Shown one piece after another: positions 20,736 to 29,704 of a stretch of 64,000 bases of DNA. Both the position numbers and the translations under genes were made by a program. Location: positions 62,001 to 126,000 of the forward strand of contig JAHBXW010000001.1 of the NCBI GenBank assembly GCA_019636235.1, written 5' to 3'. Each line of letters starts with the position of its first letter. Position 1 is the stretch's first letter. Source of the DNA: Planctomyces sp. GTDB lineage: Bacteria > Planctomycetota > Planctomycetia > Planctomycetales > Planctomycetaceae. The notes beneath the pieces are model-generated. The model ran no database searches, was not told the origin of the DNA, and worked only from the letters and a program-made list of their open reading frames with translations.

Positions 20736-21728
20736 ATGAAAGCCCCCATTCGAGTCGCCGTCACCGGCGCGGCCGGGAACATCGGCTACGCGCTGATTTT
20801 CCGGATCGCCAGCGGCGAGGTGTTCGGCCCCGATCAGCCCGTCATCCTGCATCTTGTCGAAGTGCCGCCGGTTCTCAAGGCGCTCGACGGCATCGAGATG
20901 GAGCTGGACGACTGTGCTTTCGACACGCTGGCCGGCGTGCAGAAGGCCGCCAGCGACAATCTGGAAGCGGCCTTCGCGGGCTGCAACTGGGTGCTGTGCG
21001 TGGGCAGCATCCCGCGCAAGGAAGGCATGGAGCGCGGCGACCTGATCCGCATCAACGGCCCGATTTTCACGAGCACGGGCAAGGCCATCGAGGCCGCGGC
21101 GGCGAAGGGCGTGCGCGTCGTGGTCGTTGGCAATCCCTGCAACACCAACTGCCTGATCGCCATGAACCACGCCCCGGGCGTCCCCCGCGACCGCTGGTTC
21201 GCCATGACGATGCTGGATCAGAACCGCGCGGCGTCGCAGCTCGCTTACAAGGCGGGCCAGCCGGTCGCCGCCGTCCGGCATGTCGGCATCTGGGGGAACC
21301 ACTCCGCGACGCAGTTTCCGGACTACCAGCATGCGACGATCAACGGCCAGCCGGCGCCGAAAGTCATTTCGGACACGGCCTGGCTGAAGACCACGTTCGT
21401 CGAATCGGTCCAGAAGCGCGGGGCGGCCGTGATCAAGGCCCGCGGAGCGTCGAGCGCCGCGTCCGCCGCGAACGCCGTTCTGGACACCGTGAAGGGCATC
21501 GTCCGTCCGACCGCGCAGGGGGACTGCTTCAGCGCGGCCGTCTGCTCGCAGGGGGACTACGGCGTCGACGAGGGGCTGATCTTCGGTTATCCGCTCGTCT
21601 CCGACGGCTCGAACTGGAAGATCGTGCAGGGGTTGGAGCATGACGACGACGCCCGGCAGCGGATTCAGGTCACGCTGGACGAGTTGAAGAGCGAGCGGGA
21701 CACGATTCGCGATCTGCTCCCTAACTGA
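20736..21728 (+). CDS. mdh: Malate dehydrogenase
   Basis: The protein has 330 residues, typical of the cytosolic-type (type 2) malate dehydrogenases. The Rossmann motif [10 protein letters not shown] sits at 11-20. Substrate-binding arginines are in [12 protein letters not shown] (about 92-103), [11 protein letters not shown] binds cofactor at about 128-139, and the catalytic Asp161/Arg164 and His189 pair are seen in LDQNRA and WGNHS. It interconverts malate and oxaloacetate with NAD(H) in the TCA cycle. AGAGAAAG precedes the ATG at good spacing. The glycosylasparaginase-like gene begins 75 bases downstream on the same strand; that enzyme releases aspartate, which is metabolically adjacent to oxaloacetate, but a functional link is only inference. 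Confidence 0.95.
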   Translation: MKAPIRVAVTGAAGNIGYALIFRIASGEVFGPDQPVILHLVEVPPVLKALDGIEMELDDCAFDTLAGVQKAASDNLEAAFAGCNWVLCVGSIPRKEGMERGDLIRINGPIFTSTGKAIEAAAAKGVRVVVVGNPCNTNCLIAMNHAPGVPRDRWFAMTMLDQNRAASQLAYKAGQPVAAVRHVGIWGNHSATQFPDYQHATINGQPAPKVISDTAWLKTTFVESVQKRGAAVIKARGASSAASAANAVLDTVKGIVRPTAQGDCFSAAVCSQGDYGVDEGLIFGYPLVSDGSNWKIVQGLEHDDDARQRIQVTLDELKSERDTIRDLLPN

Positions 21729-21803
21729 AAGTTTCGCGGCAGCGCGGCCGCTCCAGGGCGTGAATGCGCCCGTCCGATTGCGGTTCCAGGCGAGAGGTGC
21801 GCG

Positions 21804-22838
21804 GTGACGACGTCCGTCGGTTCGGCAAATGGATTGCAGGCCTGTGCGCTGGCGGTGGAGCGGCTGCGCGGCGGAGCGGATCCGCTGGATGCGGTCGTGT
21901 CCGGCATCACGCTGATCGAGGACGACCCCCTGGATCGGACGGTGGGCTATGGCGGCCTGCCGAACGAGGACGGCGTGGTTGAACTCGACGCCGCCGTGAT
22001 GGACGGCGCGACGCATCGGGCGGGCGCCGTGGCGGGGTTGCGCAATGTGCGGCATGCCGCGCAGCTGGCGCGGCTTGTGATGCGGCAGACGAATCATGTG
22101 CTGCTGGCGGGGGAGGGGGCGTTGGCCTTCGCCCGCGCCAACGGTTTCCCCGAGGAAAACCTGTTGACCGAGGAGTCCCGGAAGATCTGGCTGCACTGGA
22201 AGCGGACGCGATCCGATCGGGACGACTGGCTGGCGCCGGCGCTCGATCAGGCGGATCCGGTCGTGCAGCAATTCTTTCGGCACGTCGACGACCACGATCC
22301 CGGGGGGCGTGCGCCGGCCTATGCCCGTTCGGAGGCGGATCGCGAACCAGAGCCGCAGCCCTCCGCGCCGCGACGGCCTACGGGGACCGTCCACTGTGCG
22401 GCCCTGGACGCGAACGGCGACATCGCCTGCTGCACGTCGACGAGCGGCCTGGCGTTCAAGATTCCCGGGCGGGTCGGCGATTCGCCGATCGTGGGAGCCG
22501 GCCTGTACGCGGACAACGACGTCGGCTCGTGCGGGTCGACGGGACGCGGCGAGTGCAACCTCGAGCATTCGTCGTCGGCCGTGGCGGTGGAACTGATGCG
22601 GCAGGGACTGGAACCGGCGGAGGCCGGACTGGAGGTTCTGCGGCGGATCGTGAAACACACGACACAGCCGCATCTGCTGCGCAGCGACGGGACGCCCGCA
22701 TTCGGCCTGAAGCTGTACCTGCTGCGGAAAGACGGCGCGCATGCGGGCGTGTCGCTGTGGGGGCCGTCGGTGTACGCGGCGGCGGACGAACGCGGAGCGC
22801 GGCTGGAGGCCTGCCGGCATCTGTTCACGCGGCGCTGA
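21804..22838 (+). CDS. Glycosylasparaginase/isoaspartyl peptidase family Ntn hydrolase
   Basis: The protein has 344 residues from a GTG start; no in-frame ATG gives a better N-terminus. The sequence tracks the N4-(beta-N-acetylglucosaminyl)-L-asparaginase family: VGYGGLPNE at about 47-55, LDAAVMDGAT at 61-70, and the autocleavage site before Thr195 in PTGTVHC. It continues with CTSTSGLAFKIPGRVGDSPI and the GAGLYAD segment. By family the precursor self-cleaves into alpha and beta chains, and Thr195 becomes the N-terminal nucleophile. Unusually for a glycosylasparaginase, no signal peptide is visible, and the residue before the nucleophile is Gly rather than Asp. It could instead act on isoaspartyl peptides in the cytoplasm. 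Confidence 0.85.
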   Translation: MTTSVGSANGLQACALAVERLRGGADPLDAVVSGITLIEDDPLDRTVGYGGLPNEDGVVELDAAVMDGATHRAGAVAGLRNVRHAAQLARLVMRQTNHVLLAGEGALAFARANGFPEENLLTEESRKIWLHWKRTRSDRDDWLAPALDQADPVVQQFFRHVDDHDPGGRAPAYARSEADREPEPQPSAPRRPTGTVHCAALDANGDIACCTSTSGLAFKIPGRVGDSPIVGAGLYADNDVGSCGSTGRGECNLEHSSSAVAVELMRQGLEPAEAGLEVLRRIVKHTTQPHLLRSDGTPAFGLKLYLLRKDGAHAGVSLWGPSVYAAADERGARLEACRHLFTRR

Positions 22839-22904
22839 GCTTCCCGCCGGGGCGCGACCGGACCGCTCCGCCGCGACAGGTTCAATCCGGCGAGGGATTC
22901 CGAG

Positions 22905-23924
22905 ATGGCGGAACGCGACATCGCCGTCCCCGCGCCCGCGGCTGAAGACTCGCTGCTGCGCGCGCTCATCGGCGATGGCCGGCCGTTCATTACGCTGACG
23001 GGGCTGGCGTTATTGCTGTCGGGCGTGTTCGCCTTCTTCCTGTCCGCCACGAAGCATTTCCTGCCGCACGACGTCGCCTACCTGGGGATGACGGCGGACG
23101 CGCTGTGCGGCCTCAATGAATGCCGGATCGTGCATTTCATGATTCACGACCGCGTTGCGTTTGGCGGGGCGATCTCCGCCGTCGGCGTGCTGTACCTGTG
23201 GCTGGCGGCATTCCCGCTCCGCACCCGCGAACCCTGGGCCTGGCAGCTGTTGATCGTCAGCGGAGTCATCGGGTTCGGCAGCTTCCTGGCCTATCTGGGT
23301 TATGGGTATCTCGACACATGGCATGGCGCGGCGACTTTGGCGCTGTTGCCGGCCTACATCGCCGGGACATGGATCCTGAAGTCGCGCTTTCCCAAGTCGC
23401 CCCCCGGCGCGCTGCTGCGCCCCTGGCGGCCGGGGCCGGACGGGCTCGATCCCCGCACGCGGCTGGGGCGTACGCTGCTGATCGTCACCGCGGCGGCCAT
23501 CGCACTGGGCGGGCTGATTATCCTCAGCGTGGGCGTAACGTCGGTGTTCGTCCCGCAGGATCTGGCCTACATGCGAGTCACGGTGGAGGAACTCGACGCC
23601 GTCAATCCGCGACTGGTCCCGCTGATCGCCCATGACCGCGCCGGATTTGGCGGCGGCGTCTGCTGCTGCGGAGTGATGATGTTCTTCGCCCTGTGGTGTT
23701 CAGCGCCGTCTCGACATTTGTGGGAGGCCGTGACGGTCGCCGGGACGCTGGGCTTCGCGACGGCGATCTTCATCCACCCGGCGGTGGGCTACAACGACGC
23801 GGTGCATCTCGCCCCCGCCGTGCTGGGGAGCGTGTTGTTCGTGGCGGGCGTGGTGCTGAGCCGTCGCGGCATGCTGATCGCGTCGCGGGCGACGCCGCGA
23901 ATCAGATCAGGGAACGAGGCCTGA
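22905..23924 (+). CDS. Polytopic membrane protein with an internal duplication
   Basis: The protein has 339 residues and about eight hydrophobic helices. I do not recognise a named family. The two halves match each other: FLPHDVAYL (52-60) with FVPQDLAYM (215-223), and HDRVAFGG (81-88) with HDRAGFGG (243-250), a constant offset of about 163 residues. Further histidines (HF before HDR in the first copy, HPAVGYNDAVH near the end) sit at membrane borders and could bind metal or heme; that is inference. It follows the glycosylasparaginase gene by 66 bases on the same strand, so co-transcription is possible. Confidence 0.72.
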   Translation: MAERDIAVPAPAAEDSLLRALIGDGRPFITLTGLALLLSGVFAFFLSATKHFLPHDVAYLGMTADALCGLNECRIVHFMIHDRVAFGGAISAVGVLYLWLAAFPLRTREPWAWQLLIVSGVIGFGSFLAYLGYGYLDTWHGAATLALLPAYIAGTWILKSRFPKSPPGALLRPWRPGPDGLDPRTRLGRTLLIVTAAAIALGGLIILSVGVTSVFVPQDLAYMRVTVEELDAVNPRLVPLIAHDRAGFGGGVCCCGVMMFFALWCSAPSRHLWEAVTVAGTLGFATAIFIHPAVGYNDAVHLAPAVLGSVLFVAGVVLSRRGMLIASRATPRIRSGNEA

Positions 23925-23984
23925 CGATGCGCCCGTGGACTGGCGCGCAGGGGCGTCCGTTCGCTTGTCGGCTGACGTCTCTTT

Positions 23985-24857
23985 TCAGTCGCCGAGACTT
24001 TCGAGCGGCGTGGGCTTCCAGTCGGGCGCCGCGGCCGGCGGTTCCGGAAGCGTCATCGAGCCGCGGAGCTTGACGTCGGTGTTCTCCGTGTCGCCGCCGG
24101 TCGCCAGCAGGAACAGGCCATCGACGACCTTCGCGTTGATCGTCAGGGCCGGATTCGAATCGGCCGTGAACTGGGTTCGCGTCAACGGTTTCCATTCGCC
24201 GCCGTCGAGCGACCAGGCGTTTCCGAATCGGGCGACGCGGGCCTGCCCGGCGGAGGCGCGGTTCCGCCGAAAATCCTCGATGAACGAGTAGAAGCTTCGC
24301 AGCCGTTCCGGCTCCGGAGTCGGCGTGGCGAAAGTCATCAGTCGCAGCCATGCCTGTCGCTCGGGATGGAAGAACCAGCCGGAATAGGCCGTGCGGCCGC
24401 CGATGACCTGCGTCGACACGCAGAACTTGTACGTTTCACCGATCTTCCAGTCATAATCGAAGAACGACTGCCCGCCCGAGCCCTCATTGCCGAAACGCTT
24501 GACCCGTACGCCCTCCGCGGGCTCGAACTCCTGCACGCGCTCCTCCAGCGGCGTGGCGTTCGGGTCGTCCGCCTGGGAATCCCAGACGGAGAACAGGATC
24601 AGTTTTTTGCCGTTCGCCAGCTCCTGAATGCCGAAGTAGCCGCGGCTCCACCCGCAGACCATGAAGTACGTCCCCGGCGCGGACTGGTCGACAGTGATCT
24701 CGTTGTAGAACGCTTCAGATTCCGGCCCCGGAAATCGCAGGTGCACCGAGCGGCAGGCGATGCCCGCCAGTTTCTCATCGCCAGCGGCCGTTCCCGCCCA
24801 CAGACACATCGCCATTGCCAGCGCGCAAGCCGCGCCGCGAGTCGCCAGAACGTTCAT
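23985..24857 (-). CDS. Secreted DUF3472-like protein
   Basis: The protein has 290 residues from the ATG at 24857, where a signal peptide (MNVLATRG, hydrophobic core, ending AGD) begins; the longer frame from 24980 adds a leader without protein-like features. The body contains segments typical of DUF3472 proteins: FYNEITVDQSAPGTYFMVCGWSRGYFGIQ (in parts), an FSVWDS strand, a Gly-rich GNEGSGGQSF loop and a GWFFHPE segment. These proteins are beta-sandwich-like and secreted; some are found with carbohydrate-binding modules. The biochemical role is unknown. It converges with the membrane protein upstream and is followed, in transcription order, by nothing on its own strand until the GH16 gene. 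Confidence 0.72.
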   Translation of the reverse strand: MNVLATRGAACALAMAMCLWAGTAAGDEKLAGIACRSVHLRFPGPESEAFYNEITVDQSAPGTYFMVCGWSRGYFGIQELANGKKLILFSVWDSQADDPNATPLEERVQEFEPAEGVRVKRFGNEGSGGQSFFDYDWKIGETYKFCVSTQVIGGRTAYSGWFFHPERQAWLRLMTFATPTPEPERLRSFYSFIEDFRRNRASAGQARVARFGNAWSLDGGEWKPLTRTQFTADSNPALTINAKVVDGLFLLATGGDTENTDVKLRGSMTLPEPPAAAPDWKPTPLESLGD

Positions 24858-24992
24858 ATCAGCCGCCAGTCCATCCGCAAGACAAGTGGTCGAGCGCTGT
24901 GTCTCCGGGAGATTACCGCGGGCCGACGCCGCGCGAAAGCGCGGGCCCTGTGCGTGAAAGCCGCCTGGCCGGAGCGGCATGTCCGCGCGCCG

Positions 24993-25784
24993 TCAGTCGT
25001 GCGACGGGCGCCCGGCGTGTGTGGCCGCGTGTTCGTGAGGCTGCAACGCGGCGGATGCCGCATTGCGTCGACGTTCGGCCTCCTCCGCCCGGGCCTGCGT
25101 CAGCGCCGAGGTGACGAGCCCCGCCGGCACCGCCACGATGCCCAGCCCGATCATCAGGATCAGGAACGTGAAGAATCGCCCGCCGCCCGTGATCGGATAC
25201 AGGTCGCCATAGCCGACGGTCGACAGCGTCGCCACCGCCCACCACAGGCAATCCACGATCGATCGGAACTTGTCCGGCTGAGCCTCATGTTCGAAGTGGT
25301 AGATGCCGGTCGCCGAGATGAACAGCAGCAGCACGGCGATGAACATGAACATCAGAAACTCGTCCTTCGCCAGCGACCAGGCCCGATGCAGCCGCTGCAG
25401 CGCTCCGTTGTAGCGCGCCAGCTTCAGGATCCGGAACAGGCGCAGCAGTCGCAGCACCCGCAGCGAACGGAACTCGCTGGCCAGCGACAGGTAGAACGGG
25501 GCGATGGCGATCAGGTCGATCAGCCCCCAGCCGCTGCGAAAGTAGGCCAGCCGGTCGTCGGCGACGTACAGCCGCGCGGCGTATTCCAGGGTGAACGTCG
25601 CCACGACGACGATCTCGATGAGCGCCAGCGACCGCTGCATCCCCGACGACAGCTCCGGGAATGTTCCGACCGCGTACGAGACCAGCCAGACGATGATCAG
25701 CCCTTCGCTGAACAGCTCGAACACCCGCCCCGAGAACGTGGACTGGTCCTCGAGCAATCGCTTGACCCGGGCCCGCAAGTTCAA
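24993..25784 (-). CDS. Six-helix voltage-gated-type potassium channel
   Basis: The protein has 263 residues. The best start is TTG at 25784 with GCGGAG upstream. Helices S1-S3 lie at about 24-42, 53-74 and 85-103. S4 (about 106-124) carries regularly spaced arginines (RSLRVLRLLRLFRILK), as in voltage sensors. S5 is at about 142-160. The pore loop has the potassium filter TVGYGD at 189-194, and S6 is at about 203-226. A short charged C-terminal tail follows, with no obvious ligand-binding domain. It should conduct K+ across the cytoplasmic membrane. It is 90 bases downstream of the UDP-glucose dehydrogenase gene on the same strand. Confidence 0.92.
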   Translation of the reverse strand: MNLRARVKRLLEDQSTFSGRVFELFSEGLIIVWLVSYAVGTFPELSSGMQRSLALIEIVVVATFTLEYAARLYVADDRLAYFRSGWGLIDLIAIAPFYLSLASEFRSLRVLRLLRLFRILKLARYNGALQRLHRAWSLAKDEFLMFMFIAVLLLFISATGIYHFEHEAQPDKFRSIVDCLWWAVATLSTVGYGDLYPITGGGRFFTFLILMIGLGIVAVPAGLVTSALTQARAEEAERRRNAASAALQPHEHAATHAGRPSHD

Positions 25785-25874
25785 GGCGGTGATCTCCGCA
25801 AGGCTGCGTGGAAATGACGAACCGACCTGTCTCCAGGCCGGTTCGATACCTCAAAACGACGGGGCCGCCAAGGA

Positions 25875-27188
25875 TCAGGCCGGCGCCGGCCCGTTGAGTC
25901 CGATGCCGCTGTAGATGAACCCGTCCCGGGTGAGCTTCGCGGGATCGTACAGATTCCGTCCGTCGAAGATCACGGGGGATTTCATCTTGTGCTTCAGGTA
26001 AGCGAAGTCCGGCGTGCGGTATTCGTTCCACTCGGTGACGATCGCCAGGGCGTCGGCGCCTTCGAGCGCCTCGTAGTGGTGTCCGCAATAGTGAATGCGG
26101 TCTCCCAGTTCCTTGCGGACGTTGTCCATGGCCACCGGGTCGTGGGCGTGGACAACCGCGCCGTCCTCCAGCAGCGATCGAATCAGCACCAGCGACGGCG
26201 CCTCGCGGATGTCGTCCGTGCGCGGTTTGAAGGCCAGCCCCCAGACGGCGATCTTCTTGCCCTTGAGGCTGCCGAAGTGCTTCTTCAGCTTGCCGAACAG
26301 CACATGTTTCTGGCGGTCGTTGACGGCGTCGACCGCTTTCAGCATCTCGGTGGCGAAACCCTTCTGCGAGGCCACGTGCGACATGGCGCGCACGTCCTTG
26401 GGGAAGCACGAACCGCCGTACCCGACTCCCGGAAACAGGAACGAGAAGCCGATTCGCTGGTCGTGTCCGATGCCGCGACGGACGTCGTTGATGTCCGCCC
26501 CCACGACTTCGCAGACGTTGGCCATCTCATTGATGAAGCTGATTTTCGTGGCCAGCATGCAGTTGGCCACGTATTTCGTCATTTCGGCGCTTTCGAGGCC
26601 CATCACCAGGAACGGGTGATCGGTGCGCAGGAAGGGCTGATACAGCTCGCGGAGAACCTCGCCGACCTCCGGGCTGGTGACGCCGACGACGACGCGATCC
26701 GGCTTGGTGAAGTCGTCGATGGCGCAGCCTTCTTTGAGGAACTCGGGGTTCGAGCAGACATGAACTTCCCGGCCCGTGAGTTCCCGGAGGCGCTTGTAGA
26801 CGGCGCGATTCGTCCCGACGGGGACGGTGCTCTTGATGATGACGACCGCGTCCGGCTTGAGATGCGGGGCGATTGATTCGGCGGCCTTGAAGACGTACGT
26901 CAGGTCGGCGGACCCGTCATCGCTCTGCGGCGTGCCGACGGCGATGAACACGCACTTCGCCTGGGAGACCGGTCCGGCGAGTTCGGTGGTGAACGTGATC
27001 CGTCCGGCCTTCGCGTTGCGGACGATCATCTCCGTGAGGCCCGGCTCGTAGATCGGCACGTCCCCCTGGTTCAGGCGATCGATCTTCTTCTGGTCGATGT
27101 CGACGCAGGCGACATCATTTCCGCTGTCGGCGAAACAGGTGCCGGTTACGAGGCCCACGTAACCGGTGCCGATCATGACGATTCTCAC
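25875..27188 (-). CDS. UDP-glucose 6-dehydrogenase family protein
   Basis: The protein has 437 residues from a GTG at 27188, preceded by GGAG; longer in-frame extensions to 27431 lack family features. The Rossmann motif GTGYVG is at 7-12, FIAVGTP at 81-87, STVPVGT at 120-126 and NPEFLKEG at 147-154. The active-site Cys261 lies in [10 protein letters not shown]. All three domains (NAD-binding, central, UDP-binding) are present. It oxidises UDP-glucose twice to UDP-glucuronate, a precursor of exopolysaccharide or lipopolysaccharide; closely related GDP-mannose or UDP-sugar dehydrogenases cannot be excluded. The neighbouring K+ channel gene follows on the same strand. Confidence 0.93.
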   Translation of the reverse strand: MRIVMIGTGYVGLVTGTCFADSGNDVACVDIDQKKIDRLNQGDVPIYEPGLTEMIVRNAKAGRITFTTELAGPVSQAKCVFIAVGTPQSDDGSADLTYVFKAAESIAPHLKPDAVVIIKSTVPVGTNRAVYKRLRELTGREVHVCSNPEFLKEGCAIDDFTKPDRVVVGVTSPEVGEVLRELYQPFLRTDHPFLVMGLESAEMTKYVANCMLATKISFINEMANVCEVVGADINDVRRGIGHDQRIGFSFLFPGVGYGGSCFPKDVRAMSHVASQKGFATEMLKAVDAVNDRQKHVLFGKLKKHFGSLKGKKIAVWGLAFKPRTDDIREAPSLVLIRSLLEDGAVVHAHDPVAMDNVRKELGDRIHYCGHHYEALEGADALAIVTEWNEYRTPDFAYLKHKMKSPVIFDGRNLYDPAKLTRDGFIYSGIGLNGPAPA

Positions 27189-27478
27189 GACGCTGACTCC
27201 AACTCGGACAAAGTTCTTCAGGGGGCGGGAACGCTGCGCGTCGCCGCGTGATCCACGAGGCCGCGCTCCGGTATCGTAGATCATGCGCTCGCCGTCGAGC
27301 GACGGACAGCGGCGTCCCGCCTTCCATGCCCCGGAGCGGACAGCCTGGGGGCCGTCGACTCTACCCCTGACGGTTGCAACGTTTACAATGATGGATTGCG
27401 ACCCGCCGGAAGCAGCGGTCGCGGCAATCATCCGGGGCCTCGCGAGCCTCAGCCGGAGTCAGTCGAAAGCGTCCTAAC

Positions 27479-28270
27479 ATGATTCCCCGTCGAGAGTTGT
27501 TTCCCAACGTCATCGAGATGAACTACCAGGCGCGGCGCCGTCTCGGCTGTTGCGTGTACCTGGTGCACGATCGGGGCGCCTGGGGGCTGATCGACATCGG
27601 TTACGAAGACACGCTGGACGACATTGTCGACCTGATTCGGAAAATGGACTTCCGACTGGCGGACTGCCGGTATCTGGTGGCCACGCATGCGGACGTCGAC
27701 CACATTCAGGGGTTGAAGCGGGCCAAGGAAATCATGCCGCAGGCGAAAGTCGTGGGACACCGCCAGGCGGCCCGGCTGCTGGCGGAGGGCGAACGCATCA
27801 TGACCTATGCGGAAATCGCCGCGCAGGGCATTTCGATCGACCTGCCCAAGGTCGAGTTCGACGGCGTGATCGACGAAGGGGATGTCCTCGAAATCGGCGG
27901 GCTGAAGCTGGATGTCTGGCATACGCCGGGGCACGCGCCGGCGCAGCTGTCGTTCCGGATGGGGGAGCTGTTGTTTTCCGGGGACAACATTTACCGGGAC
28001 GGAGCGGTGGGGAACATCGACGCCCACCACGGCTCGGACCTGCCGGCCTTCATTAAATCGCTGGAACGCATTCGCGACAGCGACGTGAAATGGCTGCTGC
28101 CCAGCCACGGACCGGTGTTTCGGAAGGATTCCGTGCACATTCAGAAGACAATTGACCGGCTGACGACGTATCTGCACCTGGCCGATTTCGGGACGTGTGC
28201 GATCGACTGGCCGCTGCTCGAGGAATGGGACGCGGAACTCGTACGGGATTTCGATCCGGCGAAGGCCTGA
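27479..28270 (+). CDS. MBL-fold metallo-hydrolase
   Basis: The protein has 263 residues. The metal-binding motif is [10 protein letters not shown], in which the second canonical His of HxHxDH is Asp; this HxDxDH variant is known in some family members. The later ligands are present as TPGHAP (about 142-147), a GDN motif at about 164-166 and a C-terminal SHGPV histidine. It is cytoplasmic, without a signal peptide. Substrate is unknown; lactonases, glyoxalase II-like thioesterases and flavodiiron-type proteins share this fold. It starts the plus-strand run leading to ribH and nusB, 74 bases before ribH. A TACAAT element at 27384-27389 may be a weak -10, without a convincing -35. Confidence 0.85.
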   Translation: MIPRRELFPNVIEMNYQARRRLGCCVYLVHDRGAWGLIDIGYEDTLDDIVDLIRKMDFRLADCRYLVATHADVDHIQGLKRAKEIMPQAKVVGHRQAARLLAEGERIMTYAEIAAQGISIDLPKVEFDGVIDEGDVLEIGGLKLDVWHTPGHAPAQLSFRMGELLFSGDNIYRDGAVGNIDAHHGSDLPAFIKSLERIRDSDVKWLLPSHGPVFRKDSVHIQKTIDRLTTYLHLADFGTCAIDWPLLEEWDAELVRDFDPAKA

Positions 28271-28344
28271 AGCGCCGGGCAGCAGTTTCCGTTTCACCGA
28301 TGCATGCCCCTGTGATGTCCACCTGTTGAGCCCGCCGCACTGCC

Positions 28345-28815
28345 ATGTCCACGCTTGAAGGCAATTTGCTCGTGGGGCCGGACGACCGGTTCGCGATCGC
28401 CGTGTCCCGCTTCAACGACCTCGTGACAACGCGGCTGCTGGAAGGGGCCGTTTCGACCTTCCGGCGGCACGGGGCGGAGGAATCGCAATTGACGGTGGCC
28501 TGGGCGCCCGGCGCGTTTGAGTTGCCGTTGATTGCCGAGCGGCTGGCGTCGACGGGGCGGTTTTCGGCCATTTTGGCGCTGGGGGCGGTGATTCAGGGGG
28601 AAACGTCGCACCACGAGGCGATCAACATGGCGATGTCGCAGGGACTGATGCAAACCGGGCTGAAGCACGGATTGCCCGTCTTGTTCGGCGTGTTGACCTG
28701 CCATAGCATGGAGCAGGCGATCGATCGCGCTGGGGGCAAAGCCGGCAACAAGGGGATGGAGGCTGCGCTGGCGGCGATCGAAACGGTCAACCTGCTGAAG
28801 CAGATCGCCCGCTGA
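28345..28815 (+). CDS. ribH: 6,7-dimethyl-8-ribityllumazine synthase
   Basis: The protein has 156 residues, the usual length. Characteristic segments are VSRFNDLVTTRLLEGA, WAPGAFELP at about 53-61, LGAVIQGETSHHE at about 79-91 with the proton-transfer histidine, and DRAGGKAGNKG near 127-137, which holds the phosphate-binding Arg. The enzyme condenses ribityl-aminouracil with dihydroxybutanone phosphate in riboflavin synthesis and usually forms pentamers or 60-mer capsids. nusB starts 42 bases downstream, a pairing seen in many bacteria. No FMN riboswitch is visible upstream. The ribosome site is weak, so the start is chosen by alignment with the family. Confidence 0.95.
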   Translation: MSTLEGNLLVGPDDRFAIAVSRFNDLVTTRLLEGAVSTFRRHGAEESQLTVAWAPGAFELPLIAERLASTGRFSAILALGAVIQGETSHHEAINMAMSQGLMQTGLKHGLPVLFGVLTCHSMEQAIDRAGGKAGNKGMEAALAAIETVNLLKQIAR

Positions 28816-28857
28816 AGCAGACGTCGTCGGCGGACCTGCGCCGGCTCTGAGAGATTC

Positions 28858-29457
28858 ATGGCACGTCGCAGTAAAGCTCGTGAAGTCGTCCTGCAGATGC
28901 TTTATCAGGTCGACCTGAACTCCGACGTTCCGCGGGAAGCGATTCGTCTGATGATGGCGGAGCGGCTCGATGAGCCGGAGCTGCTGGAATTCGCGTGGGG
29001 CCTGTTCACGGGCGTGCTGGAGTTCCGGACGCTGCTGGACGAGAAGATCCAGACGATCGCACCGCACTGGAAGCTGTCGCGGATGCCGGCGACCGATCGG
29101 AACACGTTGCGTCTGGGGGCTTTCGAGCTGATTCAAACGACCACGCCGCACCGGGTCGTGATCAACGAGGCGCTTGAGCTGGCGCGGAAATTCGGCAATC
29201 AGCAGTCGGCCCAGTTTGTGAACGGCGTGCTGGACAAGCTGGTTCCCCCGGAGAAGCGCACGGGCGTGGCGGTTGGTTCGGGGGACGAGGGCGGGAGTGA
29301 AAGCGAGGAGGAGGGGCCGCTGCCGTGGTCTGAGGGGGAGACGGGCGAGGACGCGGTGATGCTCGGCGAGGAGACGGAGGCGCCGTCTTTGCCCTCCGCG
29401 GACGATGCCGCCGACGCGGACGACGAGGGGTTCACACGGCCGGGCGATGGCCTGTAG
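28858..29457 (+). CDS. nusB: Transcription antitermination factor NusB with acidic C-terminal tail
   Basis: The protein has 199 residues; residues 1 to about 133 are a full all-helical NusB domain starting ARRSKAREVVLQMLYQVD and ending QFVNGVLDKLV. NusB binds boxA RNA with NusE (S10) in rRNA antitermination. The remaining 65 residues are an extension rich in Glu, Asp, Gly and Ser (for example SESEEEG, EETEAP), with no recognisable domain. GAGAGATTC precedes the ATG. It follows ribH closely and is likely its operon partner. The tail is unusual for NusB, which is normally 130-150 residues, and is probably disordered. Confidence 0.93.
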   Translation: MARRSKAREVVLQMLYQVDLNSDVPREAIRLMMAERLDEPELLEFAWGLFTGVLEFRTLLDEKIQTIAPHWKLSRMPATDRNTLRLGAFELIQTTTPHRVVINEALELARKFGNQQSAQFVNGVLDKLVPPEKRTGVAVGSGDEGGSESEEEGPLPWSEGETGEDAVMLGEETEAPSLPSADDAADADDEGFTRPGDGL

Positions 29458-29704
29458 AGCCGGTCCGGAGAGTTTTCTGGATCGTGCAGACTGAGAAGTC
29501 TGAGAGCGCCGAACCTGACCGAATCGCGCCTTCCGCCTCCGCGACCGATTCCGCTCGCTTTTTTCCGAGGTCGTTTCGGAATAGCTTGTGTGTCACGCGC
29601 CCCGGCGCGCTTTGGGCCTCAGGAGCATTCGCGGATTCCCGTTGCCCGCAAAGAGTTGCGACACCTTTTGCTGAACCGCATTCAGGGCTGCCTGGCAGGA
29701 ACCG

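Noticed and set aside
20412-22820. 802-residue frame antisense to mdh and the glycosylasparaginase gene
   Set aside because: Low-complexity Arg/Pro/Gln composition and overlap with two recognised enzymes.
27384-27389. TACAAT as a -10 upstream of the MBL gene
   Set aside because: No -35 at suitable spacing; the nearest TTGACA-like element is 23 bases away.
29487-29502. Perfect hairpin CAGACT-GAGA-AGTCTG just after nusB
   Set aside because: Stem of only six base pairs with no T-run; too weak to call a terminator.
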